The notes beneath the pieces were generated by a model that was not told where the DNA came from, did not search any database, and was given only the letters and a program-made list of their open reading frames with translations. A DNA stretch of 64,000 nt. Origin: Crotophaga sulcirostris. Its lineage: Eukaryota > Chordata > Aves > Cuculiformes > Crotophagidae. The stretch covers positions 2,189,470 to 2,253,469 of the forward strand of contig VYZB01000024.1 in assembly GCA_013397455.1 (NCBI GenBank). The letters run 5' to 3'. This document shows, one piece after another, positions 23,131 to 38,700 of this stretch. How positions within the stretch are numbered: position 1 is the stretch's first letter; each line of letters starts with the position of its first letter. Both the position numbers and the translations under genes were made by a program.

Positions 23131-24754
23131 AATATAGAGATAAAAATACATATAATGACATAAGGTTGCAATGCAAAACCTCATAAATCTTGAAAAACTT
23201 ACCATCTGCTTATAGCTTAGAAGGACTTGCACCACTAATCTTCTGGCCAAAAGGCCCTCATGCTTATATGTAGCTGAACAAATTAGATTTCACCATTTAC
23301 CAACTTTAGGCTTTTTTCTCTTGTCCAAAGGAGTATGCTCAGTTTATGTTGTTTCATGCTGATTTTCACCTTCACTGAATATTTTATCTATCTAAACTGG
23401 ATATTAGTGTAAAAAATGTTGAGTACTTTGTTTTATAGACACTGTGTTTCATGTTTTTGCTACTCACTAAAAGCTGATATAAACATTTCCTAAGCATGTC
23501 TCCATGAAAAAAATCTCCCTGGTACAACTTCACAGACATGTCAAAGCACTTCTAGACAATACAATGAAACTCAAGAGATAAATGAGGTTTAACTGTAAAC
23601 TGGCCACATTGCTTCTAGACTTTACTTTCAGCCTTTGGTCTACAAAGTAAAGAGCGTCTGTAACTTTTCATAAGAGTTAGAATGCTCATTAAAAACAAAA
23701 TTAAAGATATTGATAAACATTGCCCTAGTCTATACTGCAGTGCAGACACAAGCTAAAAATAGTCTAATAAAACCATATGTATTGAGGCACAGGAAAAGAT
23801 TTCTGCATGTTTCTGGATAGTGGCCGACATTTTGAATCAATTAGTAACATTTTGATTGGAAACTACCTTTCAATTTCTGACATGAAATTATTAAACTACA
23901 GGTAAAATGGATACATGGAAGAAAGGCGATATAAAGAAGAACAGTACTGAAGAGGGAAAAAAGTCAAGAAATTCTTTTTCTAATCAAAACATATTGCAGA
24001 GCTATCATGGTAATTCTAGAGTTGCAAATACAATTGCCTCCAAGACTAGACAAGCTTTGTATCTTTCCAAATATGTAAGAAATAACTTCCAAAGTAACAA
24101 CCTGGATTCTTTCTGCTAGTCCATTTGCACAGTGTGGAGACAACAGCAGTTGGGAATTCCATCCCCTTCCTTGTTATCACAGAAAAACAATAAGGATAAT
24201 CCCTTGGTTAGTGACTTGACTATATAGAATATTCTCAATGAAAAGTCTGTATGCAATGCAATCCACATGTGCTCAGTGAAGTCATACAAGATGCCCTAAA
24301 ATCATGTGTGGGAAAGGTACACCTTGCTTTTCAGGCTAGTAGGGCTTACACAGTCTGGCTGAAGAGATGGCAAGGACAAGTGCTAGGAAGAAGAGCAGTG
24401 CTTTCAGAACAGGTAGCTGCTACTTGAAGGCATTAGACAAGATGGGGAGGTGTTGCAAGTCCATGATAACTTGACATGGTGGAGAGAAAAATGTGAAGAG
24501 AAAGAATATAGCAGCAGTTCACAGAAGTGGTGGAAGGAACTGTAGAAGCTGGTAAGTTTGTAGTAGTTAAGTCTAGAAGTTTGTATGCCTGTGTGTATAA
24601 AAGCAAAAAGGTGATAGTGAAGAATATATATATAAAAAAGCTGAAGCCAAGAAACATTTGCCAAGGAATCCTGCATCGTGCCATGGGAAACCTGCCAAGT
24701 TACATAGTTTGTGACTCATAGATATATTTAAATGATGCAGGGTTTTTTTTTTTG

Positions 24755-24780
24755 TATTACAAAATGTCAATTTTGTAATA
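24755..24780. repeat. Perfect 10 bp inverted repeat (hairpin)
   Basis: The arms TATTACAAAA (24755-24764) and TTTTGTAATA (24771-24780) pair perfectly around the loop TGTCAA, just after a run of T residues. It may be a by-product of AT-rich sequence. No terminal-repeat partner of a transposon is evident nearby. Confidence 0.8.
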
Positions 24781-26736
24781 TGGCTGGCAAATAATTTTTT
24801 CAGATTCTTAGTTACTTGTTGTGAAGAAAATATTTTCATTTTTAGAATTAAAAACAAATAAGACCTAAAACTAGAGTTATGAGGTGACTAAAAATATCAT
24901 GTTCTGGACTGTCCTGTGGAAACCTTAATTCAGAGGAATTATTCCTGAGCTTATTCCTCATTCTTGTTCACAACACTGTTTCTCTTTGACAGATGTCCTG
25001 GATAAGTCTGTACTGCAGGCATGAAAACAGAAACTAAGGCAAGATAAAAGGAAAAAATATGTAACACTGTTGAAAGATGAAGGTCCTTGGCCATTTTGAT
25101 AGGTAAAATGAATATGGTGCACTATAAAACTTTATTCTGAAAACAGGCCACAGCTGACAACATTGCATGCTCTGGACAGTTACCCACTTCCAGTCACAAG
25201 TGGCTTGCCTCAGCTGTTGTGCAATTCAGAGTTCTCATTTTAAATGTAACTTTTTTTTTTTGTACTTCTCCCTCTGCTTTCCCTTTAATAATATCTTTAT
25301 GTGGGTGGGAGCCAGACACTGCATAGGAAGAAGTTATTTCATGTAGAGCTTATTATATTTGATCACAAATTGCTGAGAACTTTAAAGAAACTAATCTCTT
25401 CTCCTACATATCAGAAGAAAGATGACATGGATAAACACCACAACTGAGGAAATACTCTTCAGCTAAAATCTCAAAGAAAACAGATCAGCCATCTCGAGTT
25501 TCTCATTTTAGTTTTTAAGAGTTGAAATTTTACTTGAAATCTATCATTCTTCAAGTAGTATAGTACCACAGTCATGAATAACATCTCGAAGATCATCGGG
25601 GCTATGCCAGTATTAAAGTATTATTAGAATTGTATCTAATGCATCAAAGGAATTGCAATAATTATTATTGTCTCTGGAATTTTCTCATGTCACCTGGCAG
25701 GCAGAAGCAGATGAAAGAAAAGCGGTACTTTCTGAAAAACTATGGCAAACTTCCAGTGCTGTACTGTCTTGAATTTGCGCCACATTGCTATTTAAAAATG
25801 AAGCAAATGAATTTTAAAACTAAAGGTAAAATTCTGCCCCCCAAATGCACATACAGTCTATTTCCTAAGAAACGCAAGGGAATTCTGCTTGAACTGAGAA
25901 AGCAAGGTGCTTTCTGAGCCGTGTGTAGATACAAGCCAACAAGGGAAAGACCCAGTTGGTACAGGGAGCTTCTGGGACACTGTTTGTGTATGGGTCCAAG
26001 CTGCTAAAAATGCATCTGGAAGCTGCAAGCCATTGGTATGCAAGAGGAGGTAAAAGGAAAAAGGTAAAATAGAAAACAATATTAATAGCAGGAGAGAACA
26101 CACTAAAAAATATTAGGCACCATTCTGGCAATCCATTTTTGGGCTCAGATCACTTGTCCATGTGCCCTGCTGTGGATTTTCATCATGACAAGTTTGCAGT
26201 GCTTTGCTGCAAATGATTGTATTACATGGAGATGGTGAACCTTCTGAGGGTTTTAACAGACAGGCTGATAGCCTGGGAAAAGCCAATTGTAAAGTGGACC
26301 AATGACAAGAAATTTGCAGATGGATATGCATGTGCCATTTGCATGCATAACTGAAAGGCATAAGTTAATAAAAGGGAAATCAAACAGAAGCAATGTGTAC
26401 AGCTTTATAACCAAAGCAAGACCAGCCTACTGCATAAATTCAGTTGCTGATTAAAAATACAGCAAAAATCAAGAGAGAGCATAAATGAGGGAAAATACAA
26501 GCATCTTCAAAGCTCCCTCAGGAACTGAGCAAAGGAAGATATTTTTCTGAGTGTTTAGTATTTGCTTGATGCCTTTCATGTAACCGTCATGTTTCAAGGT
26601 CCAAGTTGCCTTGGAGCAGAAGGATGGGCCTTGTCCCTCACCACTGACAAAAAAGGGAGCTTTACCACAGACTACAATGACTCCAAGTGAGATCTGGTTT
26701 CACAACCTCTTGTAAGAAAAAAAGGTGTTTTGACGT

Positions 26737-26764
26737 ACGGATATACATATATACATATGTATAT
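26737..26764 (+). repeat. AT-rich alternating tract
   Basis: The sequence is a short imperfect run of alternating TA, CA and TG steps (…ATATACATATATACATATGT…). It is a likely unstable microsatellite-like site within the large intron, without further features. Confidence 0.6.
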
Positions 26765-29700
26765 AAAATCCCCCAAAAGTAAGTTAAATGCAGATATTTT
26801 CTTTGACTAAAATATGCTCCAATGTGGGCAGATCTCATCTGTTTTTGTGCAGAAGTGCTTCAGCATTCATCATTTAACACTACTTTTTAAATGGACAAGC
26901 CTTGGTAGGTCGAACGTCCTTCACTTATTCCCTCAGCACACACGTCATAGTTCTCTTATCTGTGGACATTTCCTTCTCCAGAAGATTTGTAGGTTTATTT
27001 CACCAGGGCTTTAAGAGTCATTATCTCAGCTCAGGGAGCGTGATATAACAGCGGCATTTTGAAAACTCTCCCAATATTTGAAGCAAGTTCTGGAAAAACG
27101 TACAGAACTAACCTTGGAAAAAGGGAAAGGAAAAAAAAAAGTATGGTTTCTGTTCAGCATGGAAAAAGAAGCATTCCTCTTGTTTGTACAGACAGTTCTA
27201 CCAGCAATATGATTTAACCATTTGTGTGTTAAACACCCACACCATCACTGCACACAGGTAAATTACACCTGTCTGGTCAGTCAGCTGTTTGAAGTTTAAT
27301 TACATAACTAAACTGTAGGCTTCTGCATTTTTATAGCATCCTGAAAGAACTACTAGTACAATAAATACAATATGGTCATGCTCTTCCTGTGATCAGTTAC
27401 TTAGTTTCCTGTTTCTCATCTCTCTCAAGAATCTATTCCATATCCCCTCTCCAAACTTGCACTCTCTTGAGCTGACATGCTTCTTTGCTGTTCTTCTGCA
27501 ATTCAGTGTTAGGATTTGAAGGAAGTAATTTAACTATGGCTTAGATAAAGGCTGTCCTATGTGGATGGATAGGAGCCAAGAGGGCTCACTCCTCTTCAGC
27601 TCACTCACATAAGCAATGGTGCAAATCAGTGTGCAGGATGCTGTGCACAGGCAATGTTTATGTGTGTGCAGATCTCTCCTTGCAGAGCTGGTTTTCACCA
27701 CTGTTTTAATTTAGCTCGTAATTTACTCCTCACGTAAAATCTAGCAGACAGCACTCCAAAATGACACATTTTAGAGTGTGAAGATGCTCTTTAATGCTAG
27801 ATTTTAAAGAAACGTTTTTAAAACATCTATATCACAGCAAAGGTCCCACTTCCAAGGTAAGCAATAGGAATTTAAGTCTGTTCCTAGTCTTCATCAATTA
27901 TGCAAATGAAATGAAAGCAATCTTCCTCATGAAGTACCCACTCCTGCATCCTATATGAAATTTCATTGTGAAACTATTCAAATCACAATTTTCAGAGATA
28001 CAGAATTAATTTTTTATAGTTCCACAACTTATCTTGCAATGCCAAGATGACCCTGAGAAAGCTCATCAGTTGACATTCACTATATTTACTGGTCTAAAAA
28101 TCCCTTTTAAAATGGACTTTGCTCTAAGAGTACCTCTAATGTTGGAACTAGTTTAAATCAAGAGCATATCTAATAGGTTTTCGAGTTTGAGGCCCTCTAA
28201 TTAAAATTCACTTCAAGTTCCACAAACTGAATATATTTTCAATCATCAGATTGCCCTCCCAGTAAAGCTTTAAACTAAAATATTTTGCGCTATTAGGTTG
28301 ATTTCTCTTGGAATAAACTCTTTTTAACCAAATATGCAACAGTGTTGTCTTGTATCAGCTGGAAGTCTATGCATACATAACCATTGCTTTAAGGAAACTC
28401 TTAACTACCCATGATTCTAATGCAAAAGGAACAGATATACTACACATACTGATTAATTCAATCTGCCTAAAGATACTTCACAAATTAACATCCAAGTATG
28501 TGTTTCCAGGTTTTCTGAGCTTTTTTTTCCTTTATCAATAATGCTAAGCAATTAGTTTCAAAGACTGAAGTATACTATATAGACAAAAGAGCTTATACTC
28601 TAAATACCATGAGAAAAGGCAGTGTTATAAATGATGATTTAGTTCCATCATTATGAGTTACACAGAAAATGGTACATCTATTTGACTAAATTACTAGTCT
28701 AACTTTTTTTTTTTTAAAAAAATAATTCTAGAGCTGGGAAGGATAAGGCAGAAAAGCAAATACCCAGATATAAAAACATTGGAAAAAAGATCTGAAAGAC
28801 TCTTCTGCCATCTGCAGTAGTACAGTGACAGAGTGATAATGAGGTAGCATTGGCACTCTCTGAGACTTCAGAAAAAGAGAGCTCCAATAGATGTCAAATT
28901 TCCATATTTGAAGGTCAATACAGAATTTAAAATGCTCTACACAATCTAGAACATAAAATTCTCAATACAGAATAAGATCCAAGAAAAAGGGATTTTTTTT
29001 TTTTACCTCTGGGAAAACATTAAAAGCTTAGAGAGAGAATCCTTGGGGTGTTTGTCCAACTGGGCTTCAGCTGCTTCTATGTGGTACTGAGTATTTATTT
29101 TGATCTATGATCACTTCTGTTAACACCTAATAGAGGGGCAACGGCACCTGTTGCATTAAGCCTCTCTAAATTTTCAGATAAACCTGAAACACCAGAATAG
29201 CTGCCACTCACCCCACAACTAATACATCTCATCACCTTCAATTGTAATAAAACACTCTTGCTCAGAAAAAAAATCCTGAAGGAGGATTACAACCCTTCAG
29301 ACAAGAAAGGCAGGGGAACAATTTCAGTACTAAACAGTAAACTGTTATTTGAGCAGAGATGAAATTTCAACTTCAAACTTTTTCTCCAGCTGCTGAGTTT
29401 CAGTGTCAAAAGACATGAAAGTGTATTAGAAGGAAGATGTGAAGAAAATACTTTAATTTTTAGCAGCTGTGCTGACTTACAGTGAATTAATAAACACCTG
29501 CAGTAAAACTTGAGATAAGCATTTAAGGTAGAAAGTATGTACAGCAACCATGCAAGGAAAGCTGACACAGTTTTCAAAGGCCAGTTAAACTAGATAAAAC
29601 TTTGCCCTAAACAATACTTGAAGCATGCAATACACTCTGCTACTCTGATTGGAGAAGCAGCAAGATTTACAGTCACTGGTTCACAATGGTGCATAGTAAT

Positions 29701-32700
29701 CCGAGTTCACCTGTTGAGAGCTCTCTGGTTACTTATGCTGTTCAGCTATTAGTGATTTCACATGAAATCATTTTTTCCCACTTCAATTCTGACCAAAAGA
29801 AAGTTAATTTCTTATATCAAAGAAAAGAACCAAAAAAGAACTTTCAGGTGATGACACTGCTCAGATGCCACTCTCCCTTATGTACCTGCATAAGACTTGT
29901 GTGTTTCAAAGCTTCCCAAATTAATTTTAGGATAACTTTTATGCTGTTACCTCTGCTTTGCCATGATTGAGCCATAGCCCTGCTTTTGTGTTGTCCGTGG
30001 CCCAACTCTATTGGCTTTTGACATTATTTTAATGGGAACAGTAAACAACTCTGTCTTTATAGAATGAATGTTTCCTCAGTCTCTGAAGTACTGAGCACCT
30101 GAAGCTCCTTGAGCCACCCCACATCTTGAACTTTTCAGTCCCCACATCACGAGGTTGTTCACCACCTTCATGTCCACTACAAGGAGTTCCTCAAGCTCCA
30201 GATGGAGTTGGCTTTCAGTTCTGAAAAGAAATCTGATTTGCTCTCACTTTCCAGCAAAGTACCATCACCATCAAACTCAAAAGATTTAGGAGATGAGCAA
30301 CACCTACCTCTCCTTTTGCAATTACTTTCCAGAAAAGAAAAACTGATTCCAAGGCAGGAGAGAAGCAAGCAAGCCTGTTTCTGTGCCTGAGTGGGTAGGA
30401 CACTCAGCTAGGATAGAGTTCTGACTTTGCATATATGCTCTTTCATTGCTGATGGTTTGATGAGATCTAGTTGTAGCTGAGTATTCTTACTGCAAGAGAG
30501 TGTGATTCATCACTGCCAAATGGGCTTAATTTAACAACTACAGATAGGAACATTACTGAAAAATCTCTTGCTACATATACTTCTTCAGATGTTGAAAGCT
30601 TGTGCTTCAATTATTTGGAGCACTCAAAAAATTATTCAATTGTATAGAACAGTGTGTATGCTGTGCTGACATAATAATAAAACCTGTTTTATGGACATAA
30701 TCTAATAAAAAATGATCTGATAATTCACTATAGTTGGTCAAATCCTGGATGATATAGCTGATTGAGTAATTTATCTTTAGGTAACTGATTCAGACACAGT
30801 TAAAATCGATAGTAACTGAATCTTCATGCCAATTTATTCCAGCTCAGTAGAATAAATGAGTGGAAATGAAGTAATCCCTTGGATTAAATTCTTATTTAAC
30901 AAATGTCTATAAAGCATTTATTACTGACAAACCTAGATACACTAGGAGAGAAGCTATGAATGTGAAGAATATTTAAGCAAAAGAAGAAATACAGCATCAG
31001 AGATTTGTCTTAAGAGTTGCTTCCGGATAGTATGTGTTCAGTGCATCTATAAAAGGAAAGCAGAGCATTTTATGCATGAGTTTCTGGAAGAAGTCATATG
31101 GTTTGACCACGCATAGCCAGACTGCTGTTTCCTCAAAGACTGCAAAACGAAGCACGCTGCCAGCATAAGAGGGCAGCCAGGCATGTCATGTGTTGACATC
31201 AAGAGCTCTCAACTTGTCAAATCCTGGCTGTGTCTCTAGCAGGGTCAGCGTAGCTTGGTGGCTGCATCTCATTTGCACAGGGCCAACCTGTTGGCAGGTC
31301 AAGCAGAGTATGCAAGTGATTGTGATGGCAGTGCCACAGGCATTGTGCAAACAAAAATTAGAAGCAAGGCAAGAACACGTGTATTCATATCACAAGGTGA
31401 ACTGTGGCTTCAAAGGAAGAAGGGACAGGAACTAGTGTGAGCTAAATCCTGCCATGCCTACTCTATTTTTTAGTACACAGGCAACACCAGGACCCTGATG
31501 ACAAACGGCAAAGGCAGCTCCAGCTATGTGTGGCTACCATGTGTCCTGCTCTGTGGCAGTCAGCATGCACATGCAGGAGAGGCTGTGGCCACCTCCTTTC
31601 CTCCCTAAAATAGGACTCTATCTAGGTCTTTGACATCTGCAGCTACAGCCAAAGCACAGACTCCCACACTGGCTGGCAAGATCTCTGCAGTGGTCTGAAC
31701 GCTGTGGTGTAGGTAAGCTTTTCCACAAAGGCAGCGGGGATCTGCATCTGGGCACTGTGATTCCCTTGGAGAAATGGTCTTCCAGAAATCTAAATATCAA
31801 ACCTCTCTTGCTTCCTCTTTGACATTTTGGGCTCTTCTCTCACACACTACACAGTAGTACAACGTTTCATGAAGCTGTTACATTTTGCTCTGCTGCCTTT
31901 AGCTGTTTTTAAACTGCTGTTGTCTTTTCTTTTAGGTGCACTTTCCACTTCTCTCATGATTTATGATTTTTTTTTTAGATGCAAAGAACATCTAACAGCT
32001 TGGGTGAGCACCTACACATGGAGAATTTCTAGTGTGAAGCTGTTGAAAAGAGAAGACACAAATGCAAGACAGATTTGTCCTATATAGTTCTGAACTATTA
32101 CATACTGTTTTTACAACTGCCCAATAGTAGCTAATTATTAGATTTCTTTTCTGGACGATCAAATACAGAAAACTCAGTAAAGCTGCCCAGATCAAAATTT
32201 CTCACTGGAAACTCTATTTGGAAAAACCCCTACGCTTGGGAGCTCAGCAGCATGAGCCACAGTTAAAATCTAGTCTTTCTCCCCACCTTCTGGAGTGCAC
32301 CAGTGTCCAGGAAAGGATCCCATACACCCACTTGGAGCTTAAATACCTTTTTGTAGCCATTTTCTTATGAAAGAGAAAAGTAAATAAAAACAATGTTTAA
32401 TTCTATTAGGAGTCAAACAAAAGTACACAGAGCTTCCCCCGGCCAAACTCTAGACAAAAAGCATAGCCTCTCTCAGCCAAGTTCCTGAACAGGGAAGCTG
32501 TGGGAAAGAGCCAGGAGACCCTTTCAAAAGGAAAGTCTTTGGGTAGCATACAGCTGGCTATCCCTTTCCGGGGACAGGGGCATGGGTAACACTGCTTTGC
32601 TTCTCTCCTGTTCTCTGGCTGGTGGAGTGCCCGCTGAAAGCCATCTGCAGCCAGACGTACCGTCAAAGCAGCCCCGAGACTGGTCTGGCTTACCCCAGGA

Positions 32701-35700
32701 ATGAACTTGTCCTTGAGACTCTCCAGAAGACACAAAGGTGGTGCACCTTCCCACTGAATGGTCAGCAGCTGTGCTCAGCACAGCTCAGCAGGAGGGAGCC
32801 AGGCGTCTCTGCTGCCAGCTGCATTTCCTAATATCCATTACAAATGCTGTGATGTTAATAGCAAGGACAAATATCTACATCATGACTGACATGTTGTGGT
32901 CTTTCTTCCTAGCCACAAGGTCTTTTCCTCTGACCTCTGGCCAGGCTAATTCAGATTGTAGTGGACTGGAATATCACCCCTCTACAGAATGCATATTTTT
33001 TAAGGATGACATGTTCAGGGGGATTTCAGACCACTGCTGTGCCACCTGCACATAAAGAAGCTACAAGAAGATTTCCAGGAGGAGACCTCTCTTGTGAGCT
33101 GCTCTTGGTCTTGAGCTGTGTATGGCCATCAGCTGCCAGCCCAGAGCCACCTGGCCCCTGCTCCTTGGACACTGCCTGGCCTGACATTACCCCACACCTG
33201 AACTTAAAAGTCAAATTAAACTTGGTCAGCTAACACCATTTCTGTGGGTCTTCTTACCCCTGCCTCAAAGTTCCCTTCTGTTTTTTTGTCATGGGTAGTG
33301 ACAGTTTTTGGTTTCTATGGTTTATCAACGGTTTCCCTTACCAACAGATCTATTCCTCTGACTGAAAGTCTGGCACAGCTGGAAACTAGAAGGAAAACCA
33401 CAAGTGAATGGCCTGGCACTCACTTACCACTCATCTCCAACCACAGACCAATACAGTTAGTGGATTTGACTAACGGCTATCAATCAGCCCAACTGTAGAC
33501 ACTTACAGATCAGCTAGAAAAGGCTTGAGGAAAAATGTGAGCTAAAAACCAACACGGTATTTTACTTTTAACGGGGTGATGCTGTCTTGAAAACTCACAT
33601 CTATTTTGTACTTGATAATTACTGGTATTATTCTGACTGTTTGCCCTTCTCTCCAGTGATGTGCATTTGTCCTCCGCTCAAAGCCAATGGCAGTTCTGCC
33701 TCGGAGGTCAGATTAAATGGAAAAAAATCCTGCCTACCCAAAAACTGGAATAACATGAACAAGTGCACTCTTCTGCCTTTCTTTGTTAGTTAAATTTGAA
33801 GCAAAATGTCATTGTTGTTCCATCAGATCACTAAGGTGACTCAGCTAAATTGTGGCTTGGGTACATTCAACTTAAAAAATGCTTGAAAAAAATCTTTGTA
33901 ATAGGCTGGCCACCTATCTAGGGAGGAAGAAAAAATCCTATTTTATTAGGTCTGGTTTGGAAAAACCATCAGCCTCCCACACACCCATGTGCACATGAAT
34001 GGCAGAGGAATAAAGAAGGAAAAGTGCAAAGCACAGAAATTTGAACGCTGACAAGATCTTTCCAAGGAATGATTCCTCTCCCAGTACAGTTGGTCTGGAC
34101 TGTGGTGAACTTTTATGGCACTTACAACTTAAATCATTCTTGTAACAAAACAAGATAATTTCCAAAAATGGCAAAAACAAACTCAGGCCAAAACTCTGCA
34201 GTACCTTCGTTCAGAGGCTGCAAATCAAGCTGTGTAGCTTTTACAGTTCTAAGCTGCAACATCCACCTTTGTTTGTTGAAATAAAGACAAAAGAGAAAAG
34301 GGAAAAAAAAAGTTGTTGTTTTACTTTTTCTGCTACCAAAATCTAACTGCGAGCAAGCAGATGTGAATGATTACACTTTTGAATTTTCGGTCCACTAGAT
34401 ATGTTGGTTTAAGGTTCACTGGAAAACAACAGATAACACGATTGCGAAGTCTCTGTTTAAAATTGCTGTGTGATAAAGAGAACAGTTCTCTTTCAAACCA
34501 CATTTAAGACGTTTGCCAGTTTATAAGGAAAACCCAGCATTCATGACTGTATTTACTCAGTTGCTTTGCTTTTTGCCCGGATATCTCCACTGTCTTGGTT
34601 TTGTTATACCTTCCCTCCCAACATCCAGTTATACATCCTTTTTTTTCTTTCACAGATTTCTCTTCTGCTCCTTCCGTTTCTCTCATCTTTCCAACATAAA
34701 GAAGACTTGAAAATATATTACAGCTTTATTCTCTCTACTTTTGCAAGGCATTTCAGAAATGCGTTGAAAATAAAGAGAACAAAGTGGGAGGGTTAAGTAC
34801 TGAAAAAAAGGCAAAAACTTTACCGTATGAAGAAATACAGGATCTGGTAAGCAAAGTAGAACATTCTTACTGCTGCATAGCTAGAGTGCCCTCTTAAAAC
34901 AGAGAGGACTAAATGATCTGACATGCTGAGGCACAGGAAAATAACTGACAAAGAATTAAAATGCATCTGAAATGAGACAAAGCCGTGTCACAGAACTACG
35001 CTTCACAATTCCTTACATAGCAGTATTCCCATTTTAGAGTCTCATTATTATCTTTAGAGTCTCTTTTCAGACTCCACTCACAGAACTATTCTTGTATATG
35101 CAGAAGGTAAAACAAAACTGAAGTCTTCACTACTATCAGTCAGAGTTGCCTTTCTTTGTCTTGTGTTCCATATGACCAGGATTTCATGTGTAATAGCCAT
35201 ACACATAGCAAGAAGTTGAAAACCCAGTTCGGTGATAATTCACAACAGAGGGCAAAACAACCCTAATAAATATAATTTTTAAAAGACAAAGAGTATAATT
35301 CTTCCCTACAGAAGTCCTAGTGAATTTTCCATGATTTCCTACCCTATGTAAATCATGCTGAGTTATGGTATGTTATATGAACATGTGGTCTCTCTTCTGG
35401 TCCTGTCCAACCCAAAGCATCTTTGGTCAAATCTTTGCCTGCACTGATGCACTTGGGCTATGGTAAGAACATGTACTGTACTTAGAAAAGCAAGCTCCAT
35501 ATTATGTTGTATAGTATTTTGCTGCTAATATTCCAGTATATGATAATTTACTGTTGATTACAGGCCTTAAAGAAATGTTTCTGCTCCCCACAATTCTTTG
35601 AATAATTGAAAAATATTAATGGAAAGTGATGACATACTGTTATTTAATTTGAAGTGAGAGTCACTTACTACATATTAATTCTCCTGTCAGGTATGCTTTT

Positions 35701-38700
35701 GCAAAGTTACAGATTCATTGTCTGTTGCTCAAGACCATTCATCAGCAAAGCAACTCATCACAAGGCATGACTAACCCAGGATATGTCCGGAGCCGAGGAA
35801 ACGGTATTGCAAATTTCCAAGCAATTCTCTGCAAAAGCAGATTTTCTATGAATCACTTTTCCCAAAGCTCACTGTCCTCTCTACTTCGCTCTCCAGATGA
35901 AGAACATGCTTAGGCAGTTGAGAACCTGTAGTTCTGCGGCTGAATATATGTTTCCAGATGTATACCTAATTTTTTTAAAATTGCAACATTAAAAGATGAC
36001 ATCTGTGAGAGATTAGCACCTATAGGAACAGCTAATTCACACCAAATGAGTGCATGATGAAACTGATGCTTGTTAGAAGAACAGACTCAAGGATGAACTG
36101 GACTGCAGATCTCTCCCAAGAAAAAAGCTGCGAGTCCCATTCAAAGTACCAGGGAACTTACAGCCTCTGTTATGAGTTATCACTTAGTTGCCTACTGGTA
36201 ACCAATGGGAGTCTGTACCTCCTTCTCTGGATAAGGACATGCATACAATAGCTCACATGGTTACTACCTTTTTGTGTGTGTGCATGTGATACTTTGGCAT
36301 ACAGATAATAGCAATCGTACCAGCAGAATCACTTAAATTCTTGCAAATTTAGCTTGAACACACTCTTTTCTGTGCTAAGCAGTCTCACAAAGACCAGAAG
36401 AGAGAATTCCAGCCTCAGCTCTTCAACTGACACTTCATCATATCTCCCACATACATTACAACCCTTACTTTGAATGAAAGTCTCACAGACCCAGGGAGTT
36501 ACCTGTCGAGGTTTATTTCCCTGATAAGACAACTAGGTGGGTGCCCTGTCTACTTGCACAGACCTATCCTACCACCTGGTTCTGGAGTGGACAAAGAAAA
36601 AGTACATGCAATGGATATGATGACTGCATTTCAAACTCTACTAATGATCTACGGCTTCTTTGGAAATCGGAATAAAGATTTACTTTATTTTAGTGTGAAA
36701 GATGCTTTACAGTTCCTCTATATTGTAAGACAATGTATCTAGGAATGAATATGAGTGTATTGCTATTTTCTTTAAACCTGTTGAATGTTTTATGATTAAA
36801 GGTAGCCTGTAGGTCCCAAATCCAGTGCTCATATCACAACCGGATCACCAGAAGAGGCTCTAAGCTTTAATTTTATCACATCTGTATGCATTACCTAGAG
36901 CAACAAAGTCCTGGGCTCAAGGTTTTTCTACACACAATGATGTAACTCCTCTAACTGGACAAATTTACACCACTGAAAGATGACTTACATGTCCACAATT
37001 TGTTTCCCTGTGTCTGTTGTTTGTGCCCACCAAGGATCTTGTCCTATCATAGGTATTTCAGAACAGTCACACACATCTTATATGTTGCTACAATTTTCAA
37101 GTATGGCTAGTAGTGCAATAACTGTCTTACATATATTAGGATCTGGCAGAGTAAGCTGAAAAATGACACAACCACTAAAACCATGATTTAATATTTAAAA
37201 ATTAATAACCTCATACTATTTGTGCCAGTCTTGCAGCTTATGAAATTCACATGATCTTACCAACAGCAAGCTGACTAAAACACCACGGAGCTGGTGCATG
37301 AGCAGTCTCAGTAAGAAGCCCGTGTGTGTGTGATTAATTTCCCTCTCAGCTGGATGAAACTTGGGGTACTGAGATAATATTGTTTAACTTTTGGTTTGAA
37401 GAGGTGGAAAAGGTTTTTGGGAGAGGATTGTTTTTCAAGTTTTGGGTTTGAATTGATACCTCTAATGTTTGTGAAGATTACATATGCAGTCACAACACTG
37501 GCCGTTCTCAAATATATGACCTCTTCAGCTTGAGTGGGCTGTGAATACAACACAGCTACAAAAAAATCCTCATGGCCTCTTTTGATGATTTTTCTCTATG
37601 TATATACTACAAGGGAAGTCAGTTGCTTGTGCAACATTACAGTCAAACTTGCCTATATGGAATTATACAGATATCTGACTCATTAGTCCCACATACAGAC
37701 CTATTAAGACCCTAGTTTGTGCAGGATTGAAATCATATAGGATTGTGGTTTGGAAACTGGGCATGTAGAGATGCACTAAGAACTAAGGATTGAAACACTT
37801 CCACACTTTTTCTCAACACTGCCTATTCAGAAGAGAGTCCAAGACTGCTGATCCTTGCTTTCTTTTATAGAACATTTAACCCAAATTCAGATTTCAGTCT
37901 TCTTCCCCACTCACACTCATTCACCTTGATTAAGTATTACCTAACCCAGGCAAGGAGACAGTCCCTTCTTTCCCTAAAACACTGGTCATGGTTTCCTGCT
38001 TTGGAGCCGCCCTCAGTCTTGAGCCAGCTGGAAGAGTTTCATGTGTCCAGACAGAAGTGGATGCTACTCCCATGTTTGCCTTTCTCTTTAATGAGTTTTT
38101 CATGAGTAGGAGGTACAAGGCCCTTTCCTACTGGCCAGGAAAATGCTCAGTCCAAGTGAAACCTTTTTATAGAGTAATCCATATTTTTACCCAAATTTTA
38201 AAAAAAAAATTGCTAATCTTCTCACTGTGCCAAAGGATGCCCCCGTGCCATTGGGTCACTGTCAGCCCCGCCAGCTGTATCTCTCAAGGATTCTGTGATA
38301 TCGTAGCAAGCCATAGTGTACCTTACAGTTTTCCTTACTGATTATAATTATCAATGCACCATAGCTTTTAAACCACAAAGAAAACTGTCACTGTGACAAA
38401 TATGTTTACGCTTCCATTGGATAAGGACAGTTCGCCCAAATATGTCTAGAAGTCACTGCAACCTACTTAGACAAGAAATTTAAAACCTGAAACTACCATA
38501 CAGGGAAATTTTCAAGCAATGATTCATTTGGGGGGGCTCTCATCAGCAGTGCACATGGACAGAAAAAAGAAGCACAAAGCAGAACTGTTTCGACGTACAT
38601 AACACATACACGACTACTGAGCAATTTATTGCTGATCTGTGAGTAGAGTAGGATCCTTGGGACTCTGTGTAATGGATTTCAGGATACAATCTTTGTGCAT

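Noticed and set aside
22862..23137. Frames on both strands over the CR1 tail
   Set aside because: They fall on the untranslated 3' tail of CR1, not on its reverse transcriptase, so they are not coding remnants.
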